DNA of 49,743 nt from an uncultured Microscilla sp. GTDB lineage: Bacteria > Bacteroidota > Bacteroidia > Cytophagales > Microscillaceae. The notes beneath the pieces were generated by a model. The model did not search any database, was not told where the DNA came from, and saw only the letters and a list, made by a program, of their open reading frames with translations. The DNA lies in contig NZ_CANLRP010000046.1 of assembly GCF_947493425.1 (NCBI RefSeq), forward strand, positions 1 to 49,743, in the 5' to 3' direction. Position numbers and translations under genes: made by a program. Shown in pieces: positions 8,786-17,990 of this stretch (position 1 is the stretch's first letter; each line of letters begins with the position of its first letter).

Positions 8786-10120
8786 TTAGATCGATATATC
8801 ATCAGTAAAATCTTGTTTATGGAAAAGTTTATTAGGCTTTCCTGATAAGGATGTTGTAACTTTGCAATGAGGCAATAATTTTTTTATTTTTCTAATTGAT
8901 GATTCCGCCAGAGGGTTATTATCCAACCTCAAAACTTTAAGCTTTTTCAAATTTTTGATTTGACTAGGCAGCTTTTTTAGTTGGTTTTCTTGTAAATCTA
9001 ACCTCTCAAGTTCAACAAGATTTCCTATTTCGTGAGACACTTTACTCAATTTATTGTTTTGCAAGTTGAGGTATTTAAGGCATTTAAGGTATTTGATTTC
9101 TGATGCAAGCGTTGATAAATTATTTGAGCTTAAGTCCAACAATATTAATACTTCTAACTGCTTGATCTCTTTAGAAAGAGTCATCAGCTGATTGTTACTT
9201 AAGTCAAGCGCAACAAGCGTTTTGAGTACCCCAATTTTCTCTGGTATTTTTGTAATACTATTGGCGTCCAACTCTAATACCTTGAGATTGTGTAAATGTG
9301 TCATATACCTTGGAATATACCGATAAGATAGCTTAGGAGTTTTACCTAAGCTTAAAACCTCAAGGTTTGCAGGAAGTTTTGTTGGCAGCTCTTGGAGATC
9401 ATTATCACCCAAGTATAACTTTCTTAAGTTTCCTAAATTTGCTATGCCAGAAGGCAGCTTATCTATAGAGTTACCTGATAAATCCAATATTTTTAAGTTC
9501 CTGGTTCCAGACTTAGCCAAAGCAAATGTTGTTATCGAAGTCAGAAAATTTTCCCGAAGATTGATAGAGCGGATATTTTTTAGCCCTAATAGTAGATGAG
9601 GCAAGTGTTGGAAGTTGTTGTTGCTTAGGTCTATCTTATGGAGCTTTTCTAAATAGACCATATCAGGTGGCAATGTTTGCAAATTGTTACCGTGTAAATC
9701 GAGCTGCCTAAGTTGGGTCATTTTTCCTATCTCCTTGGGTAATACCATCAAACCTACCTCCATCAAAGACAATTTTTTTATATTTCGCAATTTTCCTATA
9801 TTTCTGGGAAGTGTAAATAAATTATTAAAGCTTAAATCTAGTTCGTATAAATTATGTAGCAATGCTATTGCGGGGATTGCAGCCTCAAGCTGCTTGCTAG
9901 AGACGCCTGTCAAGTGGATTGTTCTCAAAGAGTCGAGGTATCTCGTTTCCAACCCAAATATCAAGCATTTGAATAAGTCTTTTCTAAGAACCAATGCTAC
10001 TTCTTCATCATAACCTTTGGCTGCCCCCTTGCATAATTGATAGCCCAATTCTACATTTTCCTTATTTTTGCTATTTAGCAACTGAAGTATTTTCTTGTTG
10101 TTGTTTGTTAGTCTATTCAC
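8786..10120 (-). CDS. Leucine-rich repeat protein
   Basis: The 444-residue protein lacks a signal peptide. After a helical N-terminal cap (residues 1-70, with ENVELGYQLCKGAAKGYDEE), about fourteen leucine-rich repeats of 23 residues follow from about residue 85 to 415. Each has the pattern LxxLxLxxNxLxxLPxxIxxL (for example LRQLDLHGNNLQTLPPDM, LERLDLQENQLKKLPSQI). A polar tail closes the protein. LRR proteins form curved scaffolds for protein binding; the partner is unknown. The absence of a signal peptide suggests a cytosolic role or export by a non-Sec route. Bacteroidota often carry families of such genes, and a C-terminal fragment of a relative is present at 20982-21104. Confidence 0.9.
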   Translation of the reverse strand: MNRLTNNNKKILQLLNSKNKENVELGYQLCKGAAKGYDEEVALVLRKDLFKCLIFGLETRYLDSLRTIHLTGVSSKQLEAAIPAIALLHNLYELDLSFNNLFTLPRNIGKLRNIKKLSLMEVGLMVLPKEIGKMTQLRQLDLHGNNLQTLPPDMVYLEKLHKIDLSNNNFQHLPHLLLGLKNIRSINLRENFLTSITTFALAKSGTRNLKILDLSGNSIDKLPSGIANLGNLRKLYLGDNDLQELPTKLPANLEVLSLGKTPKLSYRYIPRYMTHLHNLKVLELDANSITKIPEKIGVLKTLVALDLSNNQLMTLSKEIKQLEVLILLDLSSNNLSTLASEIKYLKCLKYLNLQNNKLSKVSHEIGNLVELERLDLQENQLKKLPSQIKNLKKLKVLRLDNNPLAESSIRKIKKLLPHCKVTTSLSGKPNKLFHKQDFTDDISI

Positions 10121-10758
10121 ATTCTCAAAATCTGAATTTATTAATAAAATCTAAAGTTATGATTTGTGTTAACAGGGTGACCTTTGGAAAATAGGGAATA
10201 TTACTAATACTCTACTAGGAGATTTGGATGAGAACACTCAGGTATTGGAGAGAAAACGTAATCATGGCCCCACCCCCACAAGATGCTATGGCTAGCCAAA
10301 CATAATATTTCTAAAGATCATCTTTTGTTCGTTAAATAAGGCCTGAATTTGTTTGATATAGTCTACCTTCCTTGATTCTATCCAATAATAAATTAACTTG
10401 CTTGATGCTATAAAAAAATCCTGATATGATTTTCCCAATCAACTCTTACAAACTTCAGCAAATGGGCAAGGTCACAATTCTATCCCATAAATATTTGTGG
10501 ATTGGAGGTTACTTGGCTTCGTAACAATGACCAAAACTGACATTATCCAAATAGGTCACTACATATTTTTTATAAAGTCCTCTTTTTATTCTAAAAAGAG
10601 ACTATTTCCTACTTTTTAAGGTTAGATGCTTCAAATCATACCAAAGACAAGTTTATAAAAACTCCGAAGATCAAATCAGTATTATAAGCCAAGTTTGCAC
10701 TGAAGATAACTGAGCCTACAGTTTTTCCACGGAAAATCTCAACACGTAAAAGCATGCA
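10121..10758. other. Intergenic region, nothing recognised
   Basis: About 640 bases upstream of the LRR gene. Both strands are broken by stops and I see no convincing gene, RNA or hairpin. The 3' part leads into a pair of palindromic repeat elements starting near 10759. The LRR promoter should lie just above 10120, but no clear -7 element was identified. Confidence 0.35.
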
Positions 10759-10923
10759 TTAGGAATTGTTCAAAAATAAATTTACACTCTGAGGGGTGAT
10801 TTTTCGCCTTGATACTTCGTTATTTTTATTGCCCATAGCGCTGCTATGGGCGCAAAAAATAGCCTCGTCTCAAAACAAAACCTCTACCTCAAGAATGGTA
10901 ATTTAATTTCTCACCATTCCTTA
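10759..10923. repeat. Palindromic element, diverged partner of the 10920-11120 copy
   Basis: Begins TTAGGAATTGTTCAAAAATAA and ends CTCACCATTCCTTAG, so the ends are inverted repeats of the CTAAGGAATGGT type. Internally it holds the hairpin GCCCATAGC-GCT-GCTATGGGC and a TACTTCGTTA segment that also occurs in the related element at 18779-18939. Its last bases are shared with the next element, so the two lie end to end. Confidence 0.65.
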
Positions 10924-11120
10924 GGAATGGTGTAAAAATAAATTTCTATAGTAACGCTAAAATATTTTGTTGCTATACGCGGCACGGCAATATCCAGTGG
11001 ATATTGAGCGAGCTTGCGGGATGGTCGGCTAATAGCAACGCTATTCGGCTATTTTTTAACAAAGTATAGCCTCAAAAGATGAGATTAAGAATGCGTATTT
11101 ATTTTGGTACCATTCCTTAG
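10920..11120 (+). repeat. 201-bp palindromic repeat element, copy 1
   Basis: Starts CTTAGGAATGGTGTAAAAAT and ends GGTACCATTCCTTAG, giving terminal inverted repeats of roughly 25 bases with core CTAAGGAATGGT. It contains the internal palindrome CAATATCC-AGT-GGATATTG. A near-identical copy of the same length lies at 18583-18783 in the opposite orientation. The element has no coding capacity and looks like a MITE or a large REP-type repeat. Confidence 0.8.
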
Positions 11121-11220
11121 TTAAATTTGACAAAATTCAATCAGACAAAATCTAAATGATGAGCCAAACCTTCGCCAACTATACCTTTTCAATTCATTTT
11201 AAACAAACCCATAATGCATA

Positions 11221-11436
11221 TCAAGCCAATTTATTTAGCCTTATGGAAGACGAAAAGTTTGCTTTTATGTTTTGTATATCCCAAATATTTTTTTGTTTCT
11301 GTCTTAATTTATGTTTGGCATCAGTGGCTGCGTGTGATTTTGTAAGAACGAGTATCATATAACCTAATTTCAAAAGAGTCGCAAGGTTTAATAAAAGCAC
11401 AATCATAGACAAGTATTGATAGAAATCAAAGGTCAT
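11221..11436 (-). CDS. Possible small membrane protein
   Basis: A 71-residue frame with one hydrophobic segment (residues 9-32, LSMIVLLLNLATLLKLGYMILVL) followed by a basic, Lys/Gln-rich cytoplasmic-type tail (KHKLRQKQKN). The layout is that of a single-pass small membrane protein. It lies between a repeat element and an IS. No family is recognised and it could be a chance frame; an overlapping plus-strand frame has no such organisation. Confidence 0.3.
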   Translation of the reverse strand: MTFDFYQYLSMIVLLLNLATLLKLGYMILVLTKSHAATDAKHKLRQKQKNIWDIQNIKANFSSSIRLNKLA

Positions 11437-11718
11437 AAAAAGCAGGTATATACATTGTCTACTTGATGTCTTTTGAATGATTCATTTCTTGATTATCTAA
11501 GAGGGGAATCCACTTAATATCTGATTTACTTTGGCTGATTGGCTACACTCAATATTATTTTACCATCCATAAGGGCACAAAGCTTTGCGATATTTTTTGT
11601 TTGAATTTTGCCCTGCAAAGCAGCATTCATCAGAAAAAAAGCATTATTAAGTCGGTCTATTTAATGTCTTCTTCAATATTTAAATATCCTGCTTCTTGTA
11701 TGTAGCTTGTTATAGGTT

Positions 11719-12767
11719 TAGGGCTTTAATGTGAGTTAAAGGCTTAACTCATTGACTTCTAGGTTTTTAAATAAAAAAATCAGAATAATCAAAAAAAGTT
11801 ATTACTTTGATATTGCACTATCCAAAGAAAACTTTCGAGATATGATTATTCTGAATACCACTAAATTAACAGAAATTTTTGTACTTGTAGACGATTTTAT
11901 GCAGGAATTTACTCCTTACTACGATCATAAGTTACTTGGCTCCCAGGTGTGGCGAGGAAAAATGAGCAAAAGCGAGATCATGACCATTTTAATCTTCTTC
12001 CACCTTTCTGGGATTCGTTGTTTTTTCTGATACCATAAATTTGTCGTTAAAAACCACCTGAGTAGTTATTTTCCAGAGGCACACCCTTATGAACGCTTTG
12101 TTACAAAAACACCTCGGGTGCAGTTGGAACTATATGCTTTTCTATACACCTGTTGCTTAGGAGAAACCACCAAGGTTAATTATATAGATAGTAAACCTCT
12201 GGAAGTTTGTCATGTAAAAAGGGAGAAAAATCACCGTGTTTTTAAACATATAGCTCAAAAAGGAAAAACTAGTAAAGGGTATTTTTATGGACTGAAGCTC
12301 CACTTGATATGCAACCAAAGGGGAGAACCTGTCAGACTTCGGCTTACCTCAGGTAATGTATCAGACAACAATGCAGCGTTTCTTAAGACATTTTTGAATG
12401 ATTTTCAGGGAAAAATCTATGGAGACAAGGGGTATTTAACCAAGTTGAAAGGTCATTTTGAGAAAAATGGCTGCAAAATCATCAGTAAAGTCCGAAAAAA
12501 TATGAAAAAACCAAATTTGACTGGTGAAGAAAGGTACTATTTGAAAAAAAGGGGACTTATAGAGACTGTTTTTGATCAAATGGTTAACATTTGTCAAATA
12601 GAACATACCAGGCACCGTTCCCCCAGAAATTTTGCTGTGAATCTATGGGCAGGTATTATTGCTTATGCGTTTTTAGGGAAGTTGCCACAAATTCAAGAAT
12701 TCCAGCCAAAAATACTGGAACAATCAGTTGTATTATTGGCAGATTAGAACCAGTAACTCACATTAAT
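11719..12767 (+). mobile_element. IS982-family insertion sequence (degenerate)
   Basis: About 1.05 kb, the usual size of IS982 elements. Inverted ends match over TTAATGTGAGTTA with two further G (left about 11727-11739, right as its complement about 12754-12766). TAGGTT occurs just outside both ends (11713-11718 and 12768-12773) and is a possible target duplication, though exact boundaries are uncertain. The single transposase gene inside carries an in-frame stop, so this copy should not move on its own. The right end is only about 30 bases from the start codon of the TAXI-protein gene, so the insertion may have changed that gene's promoter. Confidence 0.75.
11842..12747 (+). pseudogene. IS982-type DDE transposase with an internal stop
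   Basis: Start chosen at the ATG of MIILNTTKLTEIF; family members begin near KLTEIFVxVDDF. The frame runs to TGA at 12028-12030 (after FHLSGIRCFF) and continues in the same frame (YHKFVVKNHLSSYFPEAHPY) to the natural end at 12747, about 300 codons in all. Family features in the second part are the YIDSKPLEVC and GYFYGLKLHL blocks, the IYGDKGYL strand with a catalytic-type Asp, and the C-terminal RGLIETVFDQM and EHTRHRSPRNFAVNLWAGI blocks, which are typical of IS982. The stop therefore breaks an otherwise complete transposase. The 209-residue downstream part lacks the N-terminal region and is probably inactive. Confidence 0.85.
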
Positions 12768-12798
12768 TAGGTTCTCATCTGTTTTTTACCACACACAT

Positions 12799-14076
12799 AT
12801 GAAAAACCATTTATTTTTACTATGTCTCACAGTTTTTTGGGGAGGAGGGTGCCAATACTTTAGACCAGTGCAATATAAAATAGCCGTTGGGGATGAAACT
12901 GGCTCCTACTATAAAATAGGTACCCAACTTATTGCCGTATTGAATCATGGTGATGAAAAAACATTTGGGTTGGACACGCACGGGGAGGGCAGCACCAATA
13001 ACTGTGAAAGAGTTTTGGTAGAAAGCGCTGATTTTGCTTTGGCACAGAATGATGTAGAAACAGATAGTCCTAATGACAACCTTAGAAGCGTATTACCATT
13101 GTACTCTGAAGTACTCTTTATTGTATACCATGATTCTATACACCCCAAAAGCTTGAAAGACTTGATAGTTGGACGTAAAATAGGGATAGGCTCCAAAACT
13201 GGTGGAACATTGACCTTTGCCAAACATTTATTTTCTTCCTACGGAATAGCTCCTGACACGTACAAATTTGTTTATTCTTCCAGCAAAGAAAATACACTCT
13301 CAGACAGTGTGTTGGTGAGTATTCATGTAACAGCACATAACAACCCCATTATCAAAGACATGCTTGTGAATAAGCAAGGTAAACTTTTTAGTTTGGATGA
13401 TGAAGCTACAAGAAAGGGCTCTTCTGCTGAAGGATTTTGCATGGAGTACCCACTGGCACGCCCGTATGTAATTCCTAAAGAACTTTTTTTTAACCTGCCA
13501 AGGCAACCTGTTTTGACTATTGCTATTGATAATATATTATTTGCTGATGTGGCAATACCTAACCATGTGGTGTATGATGTGGTGGATAGAGTTTTGTCAA
13601 GCAAAGCTAAACTGGCAAAAGAAAATTCAGTATTTAGATACTTGAATGATGACTTTGAAGACTTGCTTACCAGGTTTCCTTTGCACCAGGGAGTAAAAAA
13701 TTATTTACGACGCAATAAACCAGGTTTTTTTCAAAGAAACTCTAGCCTACTTAAGGGGGTTGCCAGCCTTTTGACAGCCATTTTGGGCATCTTTTCAATA
13801 GTAAAGCGGTGGCAAACAAGGAGAAAAAAGGCACGAATAGAAGAGTATTATAATGAATTAGCTGCATTTGATCAGGAAATTTTACAGCAAGAAAGCTTAG
13901 AATCGCTGATTGAAGTATCAAAAAAGGCTCGCCTGCTGAGAGACCAGGTGATTTATTTGGTAGGGCAAAACCAACTAGAGGCAAATCAAAGTCTACAGAT
14001 ATTTTTGTTGTTTTGGAGAGAGGTTAACGAGAATGTTCAGCACAAAACCAAACACCTCAAGGCTTTACAAAAATAA
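12799..14076 (+). CDS. TAXI-type solute-binding lipoprotein with C-terminal membrane anchor
   Basis: The 425-residue protein starts with a short hydrophobic stretch ending GGGCQ, a lipoprotein-like signal with Cys at residue 18. Residues about 25-290 match the TAXI family of TRAP-transporter periplasmic binding proteins: IAVGDETGSYYKIGTQL at the N-terminus, then STNNCERVLVESADFALAQ and GRKIGIGSKTGGTL. Unusually, a hydrophobic segment follows (about 316-335, SLLKGVASLLTAILGIFSIV), with a basic, coiled-coil-like tail (WQTRRKKARIEEYY ... KALQK). No TRAP permease gene is nearby, so it may act as a ligand sensor or partner of a distant system rather than a transporter subunit; that is inference. 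It begins just after the IS982 right end. Confidence 0.8.
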   Translation: MKNHLFLLCLTVFWGGGCQYFRPVQYKIAVGDETGSYYKIGTQLIAVLNHGDEKTFGLDTHGEGSTNNCERVLVESADFALAQNDVETDSPNDNLRSVLPLYSEVLFIVYHDSIHPKSLKDLIVGRKIGIGSKTGGTLTFAKHLFSSYGIAPDTYKFVYSSSKENTLSDSVLVSIHVTAHNNPIIKDMLVNKQGKLFSLDDEATRKGSSAEGFCMEYPLARPYVIPKELFFNLPRQPVLTIAIDNILFADVAIPNHVVYDVVDRVLSSKAKLAKENSVFRYLNDDFEDLLTRFPLHQGVKNYLRRNKPGFFQRNSSLLKGVASLLTAILGIFSIVKRWQTRRKKARIEEYYNELAAFDQEILQQESLESLIEVSKKARLLRDQVIYLVGQNQLEANQSLQIFLLFWREVNENVQHKTKHLKALQK

Positions 14077-14322
14077 TGATGTTTGCATATAGAAGCTAAG
14101 CCTGGCATTTACCGAAACAGCAGCAAATATTTTCCTTGATATGAATGGTGTCCATTTATTGTCTTCTTATTATTGAGGCAATGTACGAACTTAGAAGTAT
14201 ATTTAAAAACAATACGATTACACAAATGGCTAACTCATTTGAATGGCCATAGTTTTAACTGTTATCCGCCAAGAAAAAATGAATACTTTGGGAACCTATC
14301 TTGGCAAGGTTATTTAAGTCTT

Positions 14323-14481
14323 ATGAATACAGAAACAACCTCATCAGAAGAAAAACGCACATTTTTTTGGTGTCGCATTTTGGGGCACCAATGGCAGGGC
14401 AACACGCTTGTCAGAACTTGTCGAAAATGTGGTAAAATTCAAAACTCCAGGTTTAGAACCAATACTTGGGTAGATGTTTAA
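14323..14481 (+). CDS. Mini zinc-ribbon protein
   Basis: A 52-residue product beginning MNTETTSSEEKRTFFWCRILGH. It has one Cys in CRILGHQW and a CxxC pair in RTCRKCGK, a layout seen in very small zinc-ribbon proteins (DUF1660-like). The frame is open further upstream to a TTG at 14173, but that part has no protein-like character, so the internal ATG is preferred. Zinc binding is inferred from the Cys/His pattern (C, H, C, C). Function unknown. Confidence 0.5.
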   Translation: MNTETTSSEEKRTFFWCRILGHQWQGNTLVRTCRKCGKIQNSRFRTNTWVDV

Positions 14482-15532
14482 CCAACACCTATGTCTGCCT
14501 GTAAAGTAGATAAGTTTTATATTTTTCTAACCCAAAATCGAACATTTTATATCTTCCTTTCTACAAGCTAAGGCATACTAGCTTATATATCGAAACCATT
14601 CACAAAAAATGACCCCTTCAAGCTTTGTGTGGTTCTCTAAAATTACCCAAAAATATACAGGGTATTTGGTATAATATTGTTTGTACTACTTTGCAGCTTC
14701 AATTGACCAACTTCAAAAGCTCAGGAAAACTGTGAAGGTGTTATTTTGCCTTGCATCATCATATTGTCTTCCAATGCTTAAATACTACAGTAAAAACTTG
14801 CAGCAGCTATTGAGCAGGGATTAAGTAGTCATGCAGGATTTTTGCGCAGCGAGGGTAATCTTAAAAGCCTTTGCTGGGCGTCTGCTGCTTGGTGAGGTTT
14901 TTATCACTGATATGCTGCTGTGGATTCCTTAGCAGTTTTTTGTTACAAACAATTACACAAGTTATGCTTGCTATAAACAGGATATTCCCTGATTGTAACA
15001 ATATGAAGTATTAAAGATTATATCCGTGGAGGAATGTTTTTGTTTGAAACGTAAACAAGAAATTTCTGTTTGCCCGCATCACACCTCCAATATTGGCTTT
15101 TGAATGAAGCATTTTGCATAAAATGTTCGATAAAAGCCGCCTGCTTATGGAGGAAAAAAAGTTTAATCGCCAAAAAGACATCAAATGTTCCTTGAGTGTC
15201 AAGCATGACAGTAGGGCAAGCAGTTCGTCCTGTCTAATACCCACTCATTGGAAACCAAAATATACGCTCAGGTTGCCTAATAAAGCCCCTAGGCCTCCCC
15301 CTCCCAAGCTTAGTCCTCTCATAGTCCTGCCCCCAACAAAACCTGTCCATTGTTTATCCTGCCAAAATTCCTCTCTAGGCATTTTTCGTCTTGCGTTTGT
15401 AAAATGGAGATGAAACAAAAAGCATAACATTGGGCTTGTCATTGGGCTGGACACTCCTTTTGATAAAAAAATCTTCTAGTTATTGGAAAATAACTAATGT
15501 AGAAAAGTTAAACTATTTGATAAAATCAAAAA
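14482..15532. other. Long intergenic region, no gene supported
   Basis: About 1.05 kb with several short frames and none convincing. Minus-strand frames at 15011-15244 and 15245-15454 are adjacent; the second ends in a Gly-rich stretch (GLSLGGGGLGALLGNL) and might be decayed coding sequence, but nothing recognisable remains. No tRNA-like fold or strong terminator was seen. Confidence 0.35.
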
Positions 15533-16396
15533 ATGAAAGAGCAACACCAAGCGATAAATTTAACTTCAAAAAATATCCTTTTTAAATATATTGTTTTTTT
15601 CGTAAAAAACATAATAAACAAACAAAGTAACCGAAAAAATGTAGCACAAAACCATAGGTATTTTATTGCCAAGGAGTGGAAGCAAACTCTACTAGCCTTT
15701 TTGGTAGTAGAATTACTCAATAAAAGAGCCGAAAGTGCCAGGGAATTGTATACGCTAAAAGCAGGTTCTTGGGAATTGTTTTTAATGGTATTTGCATTAA
15801 GCATGATGGTTTCTATTATTCACCACCTTAAACGCAAAATCAAGGAAAACAAAAAAGTTCATCAACAACAAAAAACGGATGTCATAGACTCAGAAAAAGA
15901 GAAAATTGATGCCTCATTAGAAGAAAAAGAGCTTACCCAACTACATAATGCAATTAATTTCAAAAATCAACAATTGTTATCTTATTCATTGCACATGATT
16001 CAAAAAAACCAGTCCCTGGCTGAGTTAAAAGAACTCGTAGCAGAACTAAAACAACAAGGTGATGTGGAGTATTTGCATAAACTACTGGCTAGAGTTAACA
16101 ACTTAGCGGATTATGGGATTAGAATGGGCAAAGACTGGGATAATTTCCAGCTAATCTTTGAACAGTTTCATTCAAGCTTTCATGATACTCTTAAGAAAAA
16201 GTTTCCTGACCTTACAGCAAATGATCTACATTTATGTGTTTTGATAAGACTTGGAATGAACGTAGAAGACATGGCTAACTTGTTGGGCATAGCTCCCGAA
16301 AGTTTACGAAAGAAGAGATATAGGCTACGCCAAAAAATGAATATCGATTCTGTACAAAACTTGAGCGAATTCTTAAAAAATAACGAAGAGAAATAG
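15533..16396 (+). CDS. Membrane-anchored HTH regulator
   Basis: The 287-residue product has a basic N-terminus, one membrane segment (about residues 78-98, SWELFLMVFALSMMVSIIHHL), a charged coiled-coil region (100-185), and a C-terminal DNA-binding module. That module holds WDNFQLIFEQFH, KKFPDLTANDLHLCVLIRLG, then MANLLGIAPESLRKKRYRLRQK, a LuxR-like helix-turn-helix. The same module ends the proteins at 18999-19724 and 42899-43753. In Bacteroidota it is commonly attached to TPR or receiver domains; here the input part is just a membrane anchor and coiled coil, so the protein probably acts at the membrane as a transcription regulator. The signal is unknown. No neighbour gene lies close enough to be in the same operon. 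Confidence 0.75.
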   Translation: MKEQHQAINLTSKNILFKYIVFFVKNIINKQSNRKNVAQNHRYFIAKEWKQTLLAFLVVELLNKRAESARELYTLKAGSWELFLMVFALSMMVSIIHHLKRKIKENKKVHQQQKTDVIDSEKEKIDASLEEKELTQLHNAINFKNQQLLSYSLHMIQKNQSLAELKELVAELKQQGDVEYLHKLLARVNNLADYGIRMGKDWDNFQLIFEQFHSSFHDTLKKKFPDLTANDLHLCVLIRLGMNVEDMANLLGIAPESLRKKRYRLRQKMNIDSVQNLSEFLKNNEEK

Positions 16397-16887
16397 ACAA
16401 TTTACTTTTTATTCTTTCAAATTAAAATTGTAGGTCTCAAGATTTGATAAATATGCTAATCTGTATTAATCAGACCTAGATTTCTTATATTTGTACAGCC
16501 TGCTTGCAAAAAATTTTAGCCCCCTATCATTCACTATGCCAATGTTTTAATAAACTTTAACAACAAGGCTAAAGTTGTTAAAAGTGCCTATATTAAATCA
16601 AAGAATTTAAAATTCAACCTACCTCGAATTTAATTCGAAAGGGTAGGCGAGACAATAACGGTACTTTAAAAAAGTTGAATAAAATACTCCTCAATGGTTG
16701 CTGTATAATTTTCTGGAAATCGTGTGGTAATTTAATTGAGGGGTAGTTTTTATGATTAAGTCTAATAACGACCTTACCAATACTCTGCCTATCTTTAGAA
16801 TCTTTTTTTCCTTAACACTACGCTCCAAAATAGTGACATGTTCGCCCCTTAAATGGGGGGAGTTTGGGCATAGCCCTTAACAATAAC
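16397..16887. other. Intergenic region before nested repeat
   Basis: About 490 bases of A+T-rich sequence with no gene. Its last part (about 16855-16890, with GGGCATAGCCCTTAACAATA) is one arm of a dispersed repeat, whose homologue lies in the opposite orientation just after the related element near 20933-20965. Confidence 0.35.
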
Positions 16888-17167
16888 CCCGATAAGAAAT
16901 CGCATTGGCGTCAACTTAGCTTTTCAGTTGGAGAACTTAAGTCACTGATAAACAACACCTTAAATTAAAAATAAGCCCCTTTAAAGTTACTTGATTTTGA
17001 TGTATTAGGAACACACGCGAGGACGCATGCGCCAGCCGTTCAAGTTCTTGCGGAGTTTTAAGCCAAGTATTTTAAATACTCAAAAGTTGCCTGCAAATGA
17101 ATGTAAGCAATATTTCCAAGGTTTCCTTAACCCGTTTAGGTTGACGCCAATGCGATAAGAAATCGGG
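16888..17167 (+). repeat. Nested repeat: 252-bp element inside GATAAGAAATC direct repeats, copy A
   Basis: An inner element of 252 bp (16902-17153) with inverted ends GCATTGGCGTCAACTTA and TAGGTTGACGCCAATGC is bounded by 11-bp direct repeats GATAAGAAATC (16891-16901 and 17154-17164). CCC and GGG lie outside. Inside are the palindrome AGTATTTTAAATACT and a GC-rich patch (GGACGCATGCGCC). A second copy is at 20701-20935. The direct repeats look like target duplications. No coding capacity. Confidence 0.75.
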
Positions 17168-17226
17168 ACTTTAAAGCGGTCTGGTTTGACTACAAATTTA
17201 ACGATCAGAAAATAGCCAAATTAACT

Positions 17227-17262
17227 GCGTTGAACTCAGCATAGTAAAGCTGTAGTTTCGGT
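17227..17262 (+). repeat. Short dispersed repeat
   Basis: The segment CTCAGCATAGTAAAGCTGTA with a following GTTTCGGTT recurs with few changes at about 17957-17990 (CTCAGCACAGCAAAACTGTA then GCTTCGGTT). Both copies stand in the plus orientation, about 730 bases apart, on either side of the response-regulator remnant. Confidence 0.5.
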
Positions 17263-17382
17263 TATGCTGCTATTAACCTATTTTTCTCCTCGCCTAGCTT
17301 CAAGTTTTTTTTCTCAATATCGAACACTTATTTTGAAAATTGTCACTTAAACTATTTATCAGAAAAGTGTGCCAGTGTCTTT

Positions 17383-17643
17383 TTATTGTCTTGTTGCTTT
17401 TTTTTGTTTTTTGTAAAAAAGTAACAGCTTACCCTGAACTAATAGAAAGATGGTTATGGTACCTGTAATGATAGCAACAGAACCTATCAATAGTGATCCT
17501 TCCTGTACAATCATATTTGGGAATGTTTTCTTGTGGGAAACAAAGTTGTTAGATAAACACCTTTTTGATGTACCCAAAGGTTTAGATATGAAACTTATGC
17601 CTGTAGCCAAAACAAGCAATAAGGTTTTACTTACTTTAATCAA
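17383..17643 (-). CDS. Possible small membrane protein or gene remnant
   Basis: An 86-residue frame with a hydrophobic N-terminus (MIKVSKTLLLVLATGISFI) and a second hydrophobic segment (residues 50-77, SLLIGSVAIITGTITIFLLV) followed by a basic end (YKKQKKATRQ). This is a plausible two-helix membrane protein. It lies just downstream, on the same strand, of a response-regulator fragment, in a stretch full of repeats, so it may instead be a piece of a decayed larger gene. No family is recognised. Confidence 0.3.
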   Translation of the reverse strand: MIKVSKTLLLVLATGISFISKPLGTSKRCLSNNFVSHKKTFPNMIVQEGSLLIGSVAIITGTITIFLLVQGKLLLFYKKQKKATRQ

Positions 17644-17656
17644 TAAACAACTTTTT

Positions 17657-17755
17657 CTACGACGCAGTATTCAGCCAAACTTGATTTTGACTAATTATAG
17701 CATCATCGACTACCAATACTTTGAATGGAGAGTCATGCAACAATTTAACCCTCAT
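17657..17755 (-). pseudogene. Remnant of a response-regulator receiver domain
   Basis: The minus strand encodes a 32-residue peptide from an ATG at 17755: MRVKLLHDSPFKVLVVDDAI, then ISQNQVWLNTAS and a TAG. The segment FKVLVVDD is the characteristic first strand and acidic pair of receiver domains. The remainder of the domain (phospho-acceptor Asp, Thr and Lys) is absent downstream, so this is an N-terminal fragment of a decayed two-component gene. The fragment is short, and a chance match is possible. Confidence 0.45.
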
Positions 17756-17886
17756 GAACATATTATTGGAAGGATCTTAAGAGTAACCCAATGTAGTGTA
17801 CCCATTGGGTAATAGGGCTTCGCTAGTTTTCTTAAATAATGTAGTTATACTAAGATTAAAGTGGTTACCTACGGTGAGCTCGTCAC

Positions 17887-17922
17887 AGCAAGCTGCCCCG
17901 ATGAACCGGGATTTATAAATAG
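17887..17922 (+). repeat. Dispersed repeat containing GCCCCGATGAACCGG
   Basis: The segment CTGCCCCGATGAACCGGGAT with the following TTATAAA occurs again at 20538-20576, almost identical and in the same orientation, and in diverged form at 33195-33224 (CAGTAAAACTGCCCCGATGA). It is non-coding and of unknown role; it marks this accessory region as built from repeated pieces. Confidence 0.55.
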
Positions 17923-17990
17923 GCTCGGTTTTAGGATTTACAGGATTAGCTGAAGCAGCGCTCAGCACAGCAAAACTGTAGCTTCGGTTG

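Noticed and set aside
15011..15454. Two adjacent minus-strand frames as a small gene pair
   Set aside because: One has a glycine-rich end, but neither shows a family motif, both use doubtful starts, and they may be decayed sequence.
17450..17812. 120-codon plus-strand frame
   Set aside because: It runs opposite to a receiver-domain remnant (FKVLVVDD) on the minus strand and has no recognisable features, so it is likely a shadow.
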